A DNA stretch of 64,000 bases from Atherinomorus stipes (GCA_023101725.1 JALJCO010001050.1:124001-188000), one strand, 5' to 3'. Counted from the first letter of the stretch, positions 37,101 to 50,089 are shown. Notes: generated by a model not told the origin, from the sequence alone. A program made the numbers and translations.

Positions 37101-39856
37101 CCAAGGCCAGACTATATTTAGGAGGCTGGTTTTCTTTTTCTTGCTCTCCCTTTGAGTGGTTGAGAGTGTTGTCTACTGATTGGGAGAGGCCGACCACAGG
37201 AATACGCTGCCTCCATGTCTCACCACTGACATTCAGATAACCATATGTGGAAGAATACAAACGGATGAAGACATCAGCGGTGGTTATCATTGGAAGCCAG
37301 AGCATGCTGGTATCACTGCTGCTGGGCAGAAACAGAATGAAAAAAAGAAAGTTGTGTCGACCAGACGTTGAAGTCGTTGACTCCAGATGTAACTTTCCCT
37401 GTATGTTTTTTCCCTTTTCCACAGCGGTGGTTTCAGTGCTGGTTCAGGGCCAGAGCCTCACCTTACACTGGTTCTTTGGCTTTTTACTGCATGCCTTAGC
37501 ACCGGCTCCTAGTTCTTGGGGGCATCAATTCTTTGCTGGGGCAAAGCAAAGGACCACCTCACGTTAGTTGCGTCAACGGTTGGGAGCGGGGTTTCCTGGC
37601 CAACAGAAAAGTGTTGAAACTCTGAACTGCCTTCAAACCAGAGAAGCCATGGATTGTAAAAACATAGTTGGTCCGGAGAGGAGACCCGGTGTTTCCTGGC
37701 ATTGTGTTCATCCTCCGAAATTCAGCACGAACTGGAGGGAGCCAGTCGAACAAAATCTGTTTTCAGACACCTACAGAGGGAAATGGCTGCAGCAGGCTAC
37801 AAAAGTAGTGTCAACCAGCTAGTAAAAAAATAAAAAAAGTAAAAAAATAAAAATTTCAAGGAACAATAAAAGAGAGCTGGCAGTTGACAATCTGGTAAAA
37901 AAAAAAAAAAAGAAGAAAATCTTCATTTTGAATGACCAAGTTTTAATTGGAGCTGGATGCACAGTTTGAAATTTGTCTTTTTTTTTTTTTTTTAAAGGAT
38001 GGCTTTGGTCAGATCACAGATGGACTGAAATTACCCTGATCAGAACAAATAATGTTATATTTCACAGTACCTCCCAAATTAGACCAACTCTCCAGCCCCT
38101 TTTTCTTTTCCGTTAGTATTAGCTAATGCTACCTGCTGTGTCATGTTCAGCTGGACAGCAACACTGGTACAATTTAGTATCATATTGACAATTGTTTTCA
38201 CCAAAATTGACAGAGTTTTTAGGAATAGAATCTAGTTTCTTCTCCCACGACATGTGATTTTTCCTCTGTGTACGTCCAGTGTTCTGCCTTGATACAAACG
38301 TGCCACCATCAATGGACAGTGTCAACCACAGCAACCCCTCCAGCAATCTTCTTGAAGCAAAACTCCACGACTTTTGCATTCACTTTTTACCACAGTTAAA
38401 GTTTCCATTGCTGTTTGGACAGCCAAGAAATGTACAAGTCCTTCCAGATTTTCTTGACATTGCAAAGAAAACAGTCTGAGTCTCATCTGTTCTGCTCTGA
38501 CAAGCACAGAAATGCCACTTCAGCAATGGTGGAGGGTCTACTTATGATGTTTGCCCAGACTTCTCTAAAGTCAGTGCTAAGTGTAGCTACATGTAGCTAA
38601 CAAGGCTAAAAGCATCTGTAAACGCATTAAACGGACTTCTCCTTAAACACAGTCGTCGGTGATCAAACATTGACAGACAGCCATGAACAGATGACTTGTT
38701 CATTTGGGAAAGTCGAGACAAGTCTGGAAGGACATGAGCAATACTTGTAAAGGCACAATAAACTCCTCAATCTGTGCCTGAGCACTTCCTCCTTTCTTCT
38801 CTAGGCAGGCGTGTTCAGTTGCGTAACAACCTTGTAGATGACGTAATGATAAAAACCGACTTGGCTGCGTCCGTAGAAAAAAGACAGTGAAGCCCCACGG
38901 TTAAACTAGCTACAAACTGATATTAGCATCAGCACCAAACCAGCACCAGCTCATTTTTTGGCCAACAAAGTGCTTAAAAGATGCCAGAGTATGGTATTTT
39001 TTTTTCATAGTAACCAATGTTCTATGGAACATTTTCATATCTCAAAGTTTATTATTTTGGTTTTGGCCCACATTTTCATTGGTTCAGCCTCACTGCAGCC
39101 ACTGTCAGCACAAGAATGAATAAACAAACTTGCCTGGCAATCACTTTTCTGTCCCAAGATGTCAAAAGCTGCCATTTTGACTATGCCATAAATGTCTGTA
39201 ATATATGCCCAAGGTGTCCTTTGGACTCATAGCTATTGTGCAAGCATATTTCATGCTGAGAATGAAAAAGTCTGTATATGAGATGTATGGGGGGATATAG
39301 CAGCATAAAGTATTGGGCTTTTGTCCTGGAGAAGTTCCACAAACTGCATGTTCGACCAGTGTTTTTGCCAGTGGTGAGCCATCAGGGTCAGCAAAGCTGC
39401 TGGCCTAACAACTTAAATTCTACTTTTATTTTCAGGAACTGTGTTAATTTATTCCCAACAATCCATTCTCTAAATTTCTTAGCATTTCTTTTACATGTGC
39501 TGCTTCCATTACATTACTAGATTTTTTGTCCAATCAGTTTTCAGCCTCTGGGTGTTGCCATGTCAATATAATCTGCCCAGGCCTTCAGAATATGTGGTGC
39601 TGGCCAATGTAACCTTCACAATGTTAAGCATTTTCCGTCCTTTACAGCCAAGTTCGGCTAGCATAACATGTATTGTGGCGATGAGCACATATAGATACAC
39701 TTGGGTTAAAATTTTTTCAGCCGCAATGGCAGCGGAGGAGGAGGAGAAACTGACTTGGTCTCAGACACTAAAAACATTTTCGAAACGACTTTTCCAGAAA
39801 AGCTTGAAATTGTGACGAGAGGTTGACCAACTCCAGCTGCCATAGAAAAGTGGGTA
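34143..39856. other. Gene-free stretch
   Basis: About 5.7 kb with no recognisable coding exon. It holds a perfect hairpin at 35005-35035, a degraded LINE-type tail on the minus strand at about 35470-35505 (TTTCCCTATGGGACTAATAA), a (CT)n run at about 36551-36572, A-rich runs at 37824-37915 and a T run at about 37979-37994. A 16 bp palindrome, TAGCTACATGTAGCTA, lies at about 38584-38599. Confidence 0.5.
35005..35035. other. Perfect 13 bp hairpin
   Basis: TCCCATATATAAC and GTTATATATGGGA flank a 5 nt loop (TTGCT). It stands in otherwise unremarkable sequence. Confidence 0.85.
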
Positions 39857-40099
39857 GGGGGAGTGGGTAGCCTAGTTGTAATGTCGCGGGCTTTGGCACT
39901 GAGGACCAGGGTTCGAGTCCCCGTCACGCCACTCAGGTGAACCACTGTGGACCCCTGAGCAAGGTCCTTAACCCCCACCGACTGCTCCTCGGGCGCTTTA
40001 AGTATCAGTCCACTGCTCTCTGGTACTACTGTACAGAGATGGGTAAAATGCAGAGCCCTAATTTCCCCTCGGGGATCCTACTAGTATGTCATAAAAAAA
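39857..40099 (+). mobile_element. tRNA-derived SINE with LINE-type tail
   Basis: The tRNA-like head has A box TGGGTAGCCTAGTTG (about 39863-39877) and B box GGTTCGAGTCC (39910-39920) at correct spacing, preceded by a CGGGCTTTGGCACTGAGGAC stretch. The body ends in AATTTCCCCTCGGGGATCCT and an A run, the tail shared with LINE 3' ends in this window (near 600 and 26920). That match suggests mobilisation by the same LINE machinery. The pol III boxes look intact, so this is the youngest-looking SINE here. Confidence 0.85.
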
Positions 40100-43000
40100 G
40101 ATTTACTGGTGGAACTGAGTGGCAGAAATCACCTCTATGACAGAGTCACTGGCGTATTCCTGGGCATAGAAGGGTGTCTTTTATTCATAAATGACCAGCA
40201 TCTTCGGTGAGTGTGATATATTTTTATTTAAATGTCTTATCCTTGTGTTAGACAGTTAGATGAATATTGATCCTGAACTACTCTTGATGATGTCTTCATC
40301 TTATGATGATGGACTTGGCAGAGTTGCGGTTATAGTGTAGAGGTTTGGCATTGTCTTAACAGTACTTCTTGCTGCTTTCACTCTCATACACAACTCTCTC
40401 CCTGTTAGGCTATCCCGGCTTGTTATTTTGGATATTTTTATATCATTGATGGTGCCTTTAATTATGACATGAAAGTGGTGATATTAAGATGGAGATTAAA
40501 TAGGGGAAGTGCTCACTGAAGACCCTGATACCAGATGCATGGCCCACCGCTGGTTTTTCCAGATTCAACCTTATTCACAGTTTTGTAGCTTTTGCCACAA
40601 GAACAACTTGGATATGTTTTTGAAAAAGAAGAGAGTTTATTCAGAAATTCACCCTTTTAAAATGCTTATTTTACTGCAAAGTATCCAGAATGTTCCAGGC
40701 TCATGTCGAGGAGTCCCAATAAAGTAGCAGCAGTCTGGGCTGGAGTGGCAGACAGACTAAATTAGCAGCTCTCTGCTGAGCATAGAGAAGCTGTAGGGTC
40801 AAAGGTTAGAGGGCTGGGGATTTAGGTCATCTGAAGTTGAAGTAAAACAGCCCTAAATAGTAGGTAAACTTTGTGCTGATGTGTTACAGTGCAACGTGTA
40901 CTGGAAAACATGATTATGTCTGCAATGTATACATCTAAGTGACCTATGCAGCAGAAGTGTGTGATCTTGGGGGATTTTTTTTATTTTTGCGTTCTCACAC
41001 TGGTGGAGTTTTCCTCACTTAGACTTAAACACAACTGTTGCCTGCAAACTGAGACCTCCTCTATCATATGAGTCCCCCTGGGGTCCTTCACCTTAACCCA
41101 ATAAGGCCTGATGCAAGAGTCTGGAATGGATTCCTCTGCTGAGTGAGTGTTAGCTGACTGGTGACACCGGTAGCCTGGAGAGGAAGGTACAAAGATAGAC
41201 AGACGGTGAAGTGGTGGGAAGGGAATGGAAGAGTGGGGGTGATATGGGAGGAATCTAAAGAGAAGGAGGATAAACACCATAATGGAGAGATAAAGATAGG
41301 AAGTAATGGGATTAACTATTGTTGCTGAAATGGAGAAAGGATAGGAAGATATAGAAAGTGCCTGGAGATGGACTGCGAGGAGATAGAGATCAAATCAAAT
41401 GCCCTTTCTCAAATCGTCCTCTCTGTTGCCATAAATAGACTTAAATCGGAAGTGAGTGCAAAAACTGGCTGGGCTGAGTGACAGAAAGATGATAGTGACA
41501 AACATCTCACCACCTTCATACCCTGTGACAGCATGGTAAATATTACTTTATTTACAGAACTATTTGCAATTGATCTGTTTTATTTTTACCTTTAATTCCT
41601 GAGACCACCCAGCAGTCAGAGTCCAGTTGTTCAGATTGTCAGTTGTGGCCAAGCCTCATTGCTTCAGATCTCTATTACCTTGAGATTACCTATATGTTGC
41701 AGTTCACAAAAAATTAAACATGACACTGAAACTCTTGAATATTCACAACAGTTGTTTATGAACTAATGGAAAAACAAATAATGAAAATAGCTAAATATTC
41801 CTCCTCTTCCAGCCTGTAGACACTGGGAATTATCTAATCGGCTACTATTTTGCCACATCCCCAGTCAAGCAACTCCACAAACTCCACATCATCACACTCC
41901 CGCCTCCGTGCTCCACTGTTGGACTTTGGATTTGAACAAGCTTAAGAAATTCATCTTGGTCCCATCTTACTAAACAATACTCACCCATCTTCTTTTATTT
42001 TTTTCAGCAAATTTTAATCTTGAAGCTTTGAAAATAAAGTAATTACATTTATGTTTTGATAACATTCTCACAGTGAGGATCGTCTATCGTGCAACTATCA
42101 CACATCTACGCTGACATACTGAGAGGACACAGCTGATGGATGTTCATCACAGTTTTTGTTACTTAGAGGATGTAAATTGAAAAAATGTGCTGACAGAAGT
42201 AAATATTAAAAGAAATGTATTCTATTACTGTACAGAAAAGTACAGTAATAGTAATAGAAAGCAAGACTTGCTTGAGATGTTTTTGAAGGTCTTGAAGAAG
42301 ACTGTACATTATGAAATTAAAACAATTATGAAAATCTCATCAGACCTTACAAAGATAAAAAAAAAAAAAGGTGACTCATTAGCTATTCCAGACTGAGCTT
42401 AGAAACCAATAAATTTGTGTCTGATTCGTGTCTTTTGAGAAATTATGCAAGATCCCAGATGGTATTCCTTTGATTGTACCCCTATTTTAGAACAACTACT
42501 TCTTCTTGCAAAATCACCTATGTTGCCATTTTACTGGTGCAATCTGGTATCTGATTTACGTTTCTTATTTGCAGCTTCTTCTTCTTCTTCTTCTTTTTTT
42601 TTTTTTAAATAACGTTAAATTTGTTTAACGAGTGAAGCAAAATCCAGCTTATAACTCTCATGATCTCCTTCAATATCTAATGCAACTGTGCTTTAACTGA
42701 TTTTTAGTCTTAATGGGTTTTTTTGTTGTTGTCTTCCAATCAGATATTCTGAACTTCTCTAAGAAGATGCAACAGTGAGAATATTCTGGCGCTGTAAAGT
42801 CATTGTCTGACAGTGTTATATACAATAGTAGGCTGTTATAGGAGCATACAATCAAAATTACCTCTTTTTTAATGATCACAGGTTTTCTAACTTTTCTGAG
42901 AGGTCCCTCTTTGAGGTCTGTATATTAAATTTTGTGTTTAAAAGCTTTCATTTAAAAAAAGCTATAAAACAGAGTTTAAACAGAGCCCTTTGAAAACTTG

Positions 43001-45604
43001 ACATAACCTCTGGAGTGAAGTCTAACTCAGTCACAGGGAATATAAAGAGACGTGTGCACACAAGCACGTGTCCAAATATTAGGAAAGAAGTCCCTATTAA
43101 AACAAAACTACAGCACCAGAGTCACACCATCCTGTCTGGCCACTGTTCAGTTGCTTTCCCGAAAAACCTTCCCTTCACCAGTCCACCCAGCATTACTGAC
43201 GTGGGCTGCCCAAGCAGAATGTCTTTGTCCCCACTGTCTTTCCTTTCATTCATTGTCCATTTTTGGATGCTGCTGGGAAAGGGTGGGTGCTGTGAGGGCA
43301 AAGCAGATGTCAGTGTTGAGGATGAATAGTGCCCTGAGGGGAGGGAGAGAGATAGCTGTAGCCGCCTTTATACCCTGGAGACCCACGCAGGCAGAGCAGG
43401 GATCTATTTCAAAGAGGAATCAGCTTGTCCTTGGCCTCTGAGTGATGCATACACCCATGAGATACACCAGGATACAAGCGCAGTGGAAACCCAATCCCGC
43501 CTTCTCTTAGAATGGTTCAAAACACCTCGATGGGGAAGCTTTGTTTTGAGTATTGTGATGCTGCTTTAACTAATTACTCTGATTTAAAGCAACACTGTCA
43601 TGTAAAAGTTATTTTTGCACTTTTTGTGCACGGCAACCTTCGCCACCTCTGCCTCTGCCTTCTAGATGCTGCGCAGCACAAAAATAGACACAAACCCTGC
43701 CAGTGTGGGGTGCATTTACAAAACGCTGTGACTTGTGTGGCTCCAGCTTGGCTTTTGTCCTTTAAATGGAGGAGCAGAAGCACATGCGCTCGGCAGGAGG
43801 GCTACACCCTGTCATCTTGCTTGGCTGTAAAGCAGGTCCCAGATGTCAGCCTCTCTGTAGCAGACACAGACTCACACTGTCACTCACCATGCCTTTGTTC
43901 TCGGACAGAAACATATTGCTTGCGTAGAGCGTTCAGGTTAATATAAATGTTGCCTCAGACTGCGAGGGGCAGGGATCACTTCTGCATTTGTGTTTTGCCG
44001 TAGTGTTAAATATATACTGAGGCTGGGGCAGCTGAACTTTATCTATCACATCATTTCCTTATAGTGTTACAGTAGCCACACTTTCAGGGACCTCCACCTA
44101 ATAGAACCGTCTCTGTTGCTATGTGAGAGAAAAGAGAGGCAGAAAGCATTACACCGCTGTTTCATCAGTGCCGAGCCGAGATGAAAATGCAATACTTGGA
44201 CAATTTGATGATAGCGTGCAAGTTGCGAAGTAACTGGGGCAAAGTCCCACGCACTGTGCATAAATACTGAGTCAGATAAAATTCTAATGAAGTTGGTTTA
44301 AAATGAGCTGAAGCATAAATCTGGTCTCATGTTCTCTCATGACTTTTACATTATATCTTTTGGATATCTCCAAAAACAAAAGCAGAGAACTGTAATCCAC
44401 TTCTTATTCCTCTTCAGAGCTGAAAAATATTCAAAACAACTTGCTTAAATGAGTCCTTGCAAAACTTTCTTTGGGGAGTAGCCCATTGCTAAATCCTCTC
44501 AAATCTGAATTGCTCGTGTTTGTGTTTCTATTCGATGGTTCTTTATTCACTTCCCCTCTAGAATATGCTTTCATAAACAGAGTCCACTAAGCCGGATAAC
44601 CAACCACACCCTAGGAAATCTTAACTTGATTACACAAAGAGCCGATGCGGGAATTTATGAGTGCGCAACACGAAGAGTTTTAGCAAAATACCTGAAAGGA
44701 ATGAGCTTAAATACGACAAGTTTGTTTCGTGCTGACAGAGAGAGAGCTCCGTGTTGTGGATTTACACCTCCCAGCTGCTGAGGCCTCATGCCGGTCAATG
44801 TTTGGAGAGGCAAAGCTCGACTTATACACAAGCCAGGTCGCCTCCCCTCTCTGTGCCCTCAACTCCTGCTAAACCAGCTCCTCGCGTTCCTTCCTTTGTC
44901 CGAGTGTCAAAGAGATCCACATGTTTTTCTTTTTTTATGCCTGCTGCTTGGCAACCCTGGGGGCTTCAGAGTGCTGCAAAGGACTGCAGTCTTAATCCAA
45001 ACTTTGGGTTTTTGCAGAGTCAGTTGTTTTGGCTTCAGAAGCATTGTACATATTGAAGCCTGAGCAGAGTTAGCAATTTCAGAGAAGCAAAGTTTACGGC
45101 ACCATCTGTCGCACCCTTTCACTGGAAATGTGGAAGCACTGGCAACTTCTGTTAAGTAATAATCATGAGTCTTCTTCCAAAATTCATGTGCGTGAGCAGT
45201 TTGATGTGAAATCACAAAGTTTGCAAATCAAAACAGACAGCAAACCAGTAGAATAGTTGGGACATTGCAGCTTCCAGCCAATGAGGGAAGCAGAGTGATT
45301 TTGGGTGTGATCTACAACAGCTGAATTAAATTTTGTTCACCTTTTATGTGCAAATATACATCTTAAATGCATCACTAAAGAGGCTACGCTAATAGTTTCG
45401 CTTTTCGCAGTATTGTCTGCACAGATGGGACACTCAAGTCTTAGCTCAAATGCCATCCAATCCCCTATTGGTCCACATCTGATTATATAAAACTATTAAT
45501 ATTTATGAGGCAATCCCTCCTTTGCAATAATATATAAAAAGCTCACTTTTGATTCAGAATTATAAAGCCAAAAACTAAAGATAAATGACAAATCTCACAT
45601 AAAT
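40100..45604. other. Gene-free stretch downstream of btg1
   Basis: About 5.5 kb with no coding exon recognised. The frames at 43015-43441 and 43512-43946 (+) are open for 104-144 codons but show no family motifs. A perfect hairpin lies at 42222-42251 and a (CTT)n/poly-T stretch at 42576-42606. Confidence 0.5.
42222..42251. other. Perfect 12 bp hairpin
   Basis: CTATTACTGTAC and GTACAGTAATAG are separated by AGAAAA. Confidence 0.85.
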
Positions 45605-48600
45605 TATGATGCCAAGATAGGAAATCTTTTATTACAGAGAAAAAAAGAAAAAAAAACTTCTTCCAAAATATAGAAATCTGTACAACTTCCGCACAATCAA
45701 TTTACATGAACTGTACAAATTTACAGCAGTTCATCACAACATACCCAAGGAAAAGAAACTGAACACGATAAAGATGTACTGACATGAGATCACAAGATAC
45801 AGCTTTTCTTCTTGGGTAAGCTCAAGATTTTTTTGTCTATTTTCTTGTTTTATATGTAAATAGAAAAAAAAAGGGAAAAAAAGAAAAAGAAAAAAAAAGA
45901 AAAAAGAAAAGAAAAAAACCCCAAAGGATACGTCTACACTTACAGATCATGGAAACTAAGTTCTTGTTTGTTTGTTTTTTCCTTTTTACCAAAACTTTGG
46001 TCCTTGCCAACACTCCCATCACAAATGGCTTCACTTACGAAAAGCGTAATCCATGTTAAAAGATGAAATACAAAAACAGAAGACATCTAAAAACATCTCA
46101 GAATAGCAATTATTGGCACTTCCCATGTGTAATGTTATGCACTCTACCATTTGTTGTACAGTTAACAATACATTCTACTATAATGTAAAACACCTCAAAT
46201 GTGAAAGTGGCAATAATTCAGCTGATCGATGACGACAATATTGACAACAACTGCTGTTCCCTTCCGGTTCCATATCTTAACATGTACAACTTTTCAATAA
46301 GAGTATTGAATGTCCGAGGCCTGAGTTTGGCAATACATTCCAGGAGAGACTCCTCGCGTCTCAAGAAGAGGAAAAAATAAAAAGTCACAACTTCAACTTG
46401 ACATTTAGTGCATTTATGTGCTATTTTTACCTCTGAATACTCAAAGCACTCTCACAACAATTCTGTAACCTATGTGCACGTAAGCTGAATGGATTCCATT
46501 TAAATAATCAATATTACTAAAACCATTTTTGGGGGGTGGTGGTGGTACAATTCAGGTGCCAGAGGGGGTTTGGATTGTTTGTTTTTTTCTTTTTAATGTT
46601 ATGTTGCTTTAAAACCTGTTTAAAAGTAGATTAGATCAGACTAAAAATCCTCTCAACAAAAAAAAGAGGATGCAGAGGAGAAAACGGATGAGTGGAACGA
46701 TGAGAAAGCCCAACAGTGTGACTAGAAAAAGTGAGACGAGATGATCATCCCGCGTCTGAAATATAGACCAAATCTCAAAGCATCTAGACTTAAAAAAAAA
46801 AAAAAAAAGAAAGAAGTAGAAGAAAAAAAAAAGTTGTAATGGAGCAGCATGGTTTCAAAGAACTGGTGTCCACCATGGAAACTGGAGCTCTGGGCTCCCA
46901 TCCCAGCAGGCTCCCATCCATCTGGCCAACATGGAATCACTGCTTTTCACAGATTGCTGAGGGGAGCATCAGCAGAGAGCAGGGCAGCAGGGGGTGGGGT
47001 GGGGGGGGTGGTTGCAGTGCATCAAAGGCTATAGCTATATTACCCATGATCCTCTCAGGCTTAGTGGAGCTTAAACACCCATAGGTCTGGTGATGAGTGG
47101 CGAACCAGCCTGCCGTGACAGATTTGGCCAGCAGCTAAGGTCTGTGCAACACCCTTAGCCGTCCCCAGCATCTGTTCCACCACGCCATTAACCGCTCAGC
47201 TCCAGAACCACGAGCGGGGTGGTGGTGAAGCCGCCACGTCCTTTCATACGCATGTAAACAAAGTTGCTACGTGAACTCAGAAAGCGAGTGCAGCACGATC
47301 CAGTGAGATGAAAACAATGGCCCAGTACCCCCAATTCTTCATCTTAGATCCACGTTTCCGCGTCTCTCACTAGACCCCCCCCCCTTGTGCAGCTTGAGCA
47401 CGCCAGGCGCGTGTGCTGGTTATCCATCACCGCTGAGGGAGGGTGTAGGGCTTCTGGTCAGGGTGGGGGATGTTGAACAAGTCCAGACTGAGGAGGGGGG
47501 CTGGAGGGATTTTAGCTGCCCTGGACTAAAGAGTCCGGCCCTGGCCCCCTCCCCTTCTCTCACACCAGCTCCCCCACCCCGGCCGTCCTTACCCAGCTCC
47601 CCACGGTGATGAATGATGATATGTGTCACATTAAGTCTACCTGCATCCACAGGGGGTCGGCTAGCAGCATGCTGGCTCGCTTTCGGCTGAACAGGAGGTC
47701 TGAGCTGAGGGGTGATATGTGGCACTCGAGGCACTACGCCCCACACCAGCAGGGAGTGGGGTGGAAGGGGGCGGGTTGGGTGGGTAGAAGCTGCCAGGCT
47801 GGAAAGGGGACACCTCTAGCGAGGGTCCAGGCAGCACAATGCACCTGGCCAGGCGCTCATAAGCCTGATGTTGCTTTAGCATCACAAATGGCTCATAATT
47901 CATCATAAGTGAGGTCTCGTTAAGGCAGTGCACTCCCAATTCACACACCCACATCTGACGGTTAAAGAAAACAGCGCTGGCGAGGCCCGATGGGGTGGCA
48001 TCGAAGTTAGGATCGCAACAGTCCAGACCTCCTCTAGCCCAAAATCTCACAGTTGTCACTTGAGTCAAGATCTTTCCAACATTTTTTTCCTTCTTCGAAA
48101 TAAAAAAAAGAAGAGAGAAAGAAAGAAAGATAAAAAAAAAAAAGAAATCGCCACCCGTGTGTTTGGAGGAGCGAACAGCTTGTGCCAGAGTCAACAGTGC
48201 CATATGAAGCAGTGACGGAGGTTTTCTAACATACCACCAGGAATACTCTCCATCTTAAGAAAAAAAAAAAAAACAGCTTTGAAATGTTCACAAGTACAGT
48301 GTTAAAGGTTTCAAAATCCAGAGTTGCACCCTCCCAAATTCAACAAAAATGGGAGCTACAGTATGAACAAACGGCTAAAACTGGGAGATCGGTGAAAGGA
48401 TGACATTCGAATGGATGGAATGCAGGCGATTTTTCTCTAGAAAGTACACATCCCACACAATCTCATGTCAAAGTGCATTCAATGACAAATCGAACTGGGC
48501 CACATGACCAACGTTTGGGTAAATAGCCCCCCCACCCCTCTCCTTTTTGCTACACTTTTAAGTTTTGGTATACAGGAGGTGACAAAGTGGTGGGGAGGGG

Positions 48601-49697
48601 GAACAGGGGACAAATATCAGCAACACAGGAATTTGATTGTGAACTTCAACAACATTCATTAACTTGAGGAAGAGGGAGGAGACAGTCCCCCCCTCCTCCT
48701 CCCCATCCCCCCACCCAAGTCCTTCCCATGAAAGCTACACATACACGGGTAATGGGAAGGCGACAGTGCAATGGGACACACCGGTATCCATAGGTAACAG
48801 GTGCCACAACACATTCCACTTGCGCTCACGTACAGGCAGGCAGAAGGCCGACAGGTTTCAGTAATTCACCGTTCATAAAGCGAGGGGGGAGGAAGAGAAG
48901 CTAAAACCACCAGCCCTGTTTTCCCCCCCAAACAGCTGCAAGATAGAGAAAAGGTGTTTCTGTGGTCCAAAAACTGTTTTTTATAGAAAATAGAGATGCT
49001 CTCGCTTGTTTCTCTACCTTGAGCTCGGGCCGAGACGGGCGCAGCCTTAAGCCTCAACTTCCTCCCCATCCAGGAAGCAAAACAACTCCGAAACAAAAAC
49101 ATGTCAAGATTTTAAAAAGTGTTAAATCCTGGAAAAACATATCCTCACAATTTAGACTCTAATATTTTGAGTGTGTGTGTTTTTTTTGCAGTGGTGTGTT
49201 GAACGTGTACCCATAGAAACCACAAGTAAGAAAAGTGCAAAGTCTATGGATAGCCCCTTCAGAGATGGAGCCTAGCATGATGTTTAGAGCTGGGGGTGTG
49301 TGTGGGGGGTGTGAAGCCAGTCTCCATGGGGGGGGGGTTCCTGGTTGGTTTGTTGGTTTAGCTGCCCCAACAGTTCCATTTCCACAAAGCCTCTCCTGAA
49401 AAAAATAAACTTAAAAAAATGGAGTGCCCAGCTGATCCACTGACAACACAACTGATAACGGGGAAAGAAAAAAAAAAAAAAAATGAATAAAATAAACCTA
49501 CTAGGTTTCCATCACCTGGATGATAGGCCACATCCTCTGTTTTTTTTTTTTCCTTTTGCCTTTTTTTCTTATTTCACTATTTCATTTCATATTCTTAGCT
49601 TTAAAAAGGCTCACCATGATCTGACCAGCCACGGCGTGACCCTGAACAAAAGTAGGCTGGGGGGTGGGTGGGGGTGGGGGTCGACAGCGTCCCCCCT
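45605..49697 (-). other. btg1: Probable long 3' UTR of the btg1-like mRNA
   Basis: From the stop codon down to the AATAAA at 45633-45628 I find no other clear AATAAA in minus orientation (plus-strand TTTATT), so the transcript plausibly runs about 4.1 kb past the stop. The segment lacks recognisable transposons, unlike most of the window. It contains oligo-U/oligo-A tracts and C/G-rich runs (for example 49300-49340, 48520-48540 and 47375-47385 on plus). Transposon depletion suggests selective constraint. The extent is inference from the signal; no transcript evidence is available. The ATTAAA-like site near 46592 could give a shorter isoform. Confidence 0.6.
45628..45633 (-). terminator. Candidate polyadenylation signal AATAAA for btg1
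   Basis: On the minus strand the sequence reads GTAATAAAAG. It is followed within ~20-60 nt by T/GT-rich sequence (TGTGAGATTTGTC), as expected of a downstream cleavage element. It is the best such hexamer downstream of the btg1 stop codon. Confidence 0.55.
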
Positions 49698-50089
49698 TTA
49701 ACTGGACACAGTCATCATATTATTGTAGGCTTTGGAGGGACTGGTTCTTCCCAGAACCCTCAGTTCATCCTTGCAGCTGAGGTGACTTTCCACCATGGAG
49801 CTTCCTGAGGAGGAGCTGGCGCCGGCCGACACCGGCATTCCAACGGGACCGGGCTGTGACTCGTACAGGACGCAGATGGAGCCGTCCTCGCCGATGCGAT
49901 AGGACACCTCGAAGGGGTCCACCCAGAGCGTGAGCTCGCTGGGCAGCAGCAGGTAGAGTTGCTGGATGGTCAAGCCGATGCGCTGGCCCGCCTGCCACAC
50001 GAGTGGGTCCATCTTGTGGTTGATACGGATGCAGCGGTAACCTGAGCCCTTGCAGGGCCTGTCTGGGAACCAGTGGTGCTTGTATTGTT
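49698..50089 (-). CDS. btg1: btg1-like coding exon 2
   Basis: The exon encodes residues 49-178, holding both BTG boxes and the Ser-rich C-terminal tail, with the TAA stop at 49700-49698. Frame is continuous from the acceptor to the stop with no disruption. Trp80, in [14 protein letters not shown], occupies a position that is Gly in human BTG1. The other box residues are conserved. Confidence 0.94.

Noticed and set aside
39857..39930. Functional tRNA gene at the A/B-box sequence
   Set aside because: It is followed by a SINE body and LINE-type tail, and the head does not form a standard tRNA acceptor pairing that I can see.
43512..43946. 144-codon plus-strand ORF with several Cys and His residues, at first glance zinc-finger-like
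   Set aside because: The spacing of Cys and His does not fit C2H2 or other finger patterns, and no neighbouring exon supports it.
47420..47746. Pro/Gly-rich minus-strand ORF inside the btg1 3' UTR
   Set aside because: Low-complexity composition from GC-rich sequence; no protein family resemblance.
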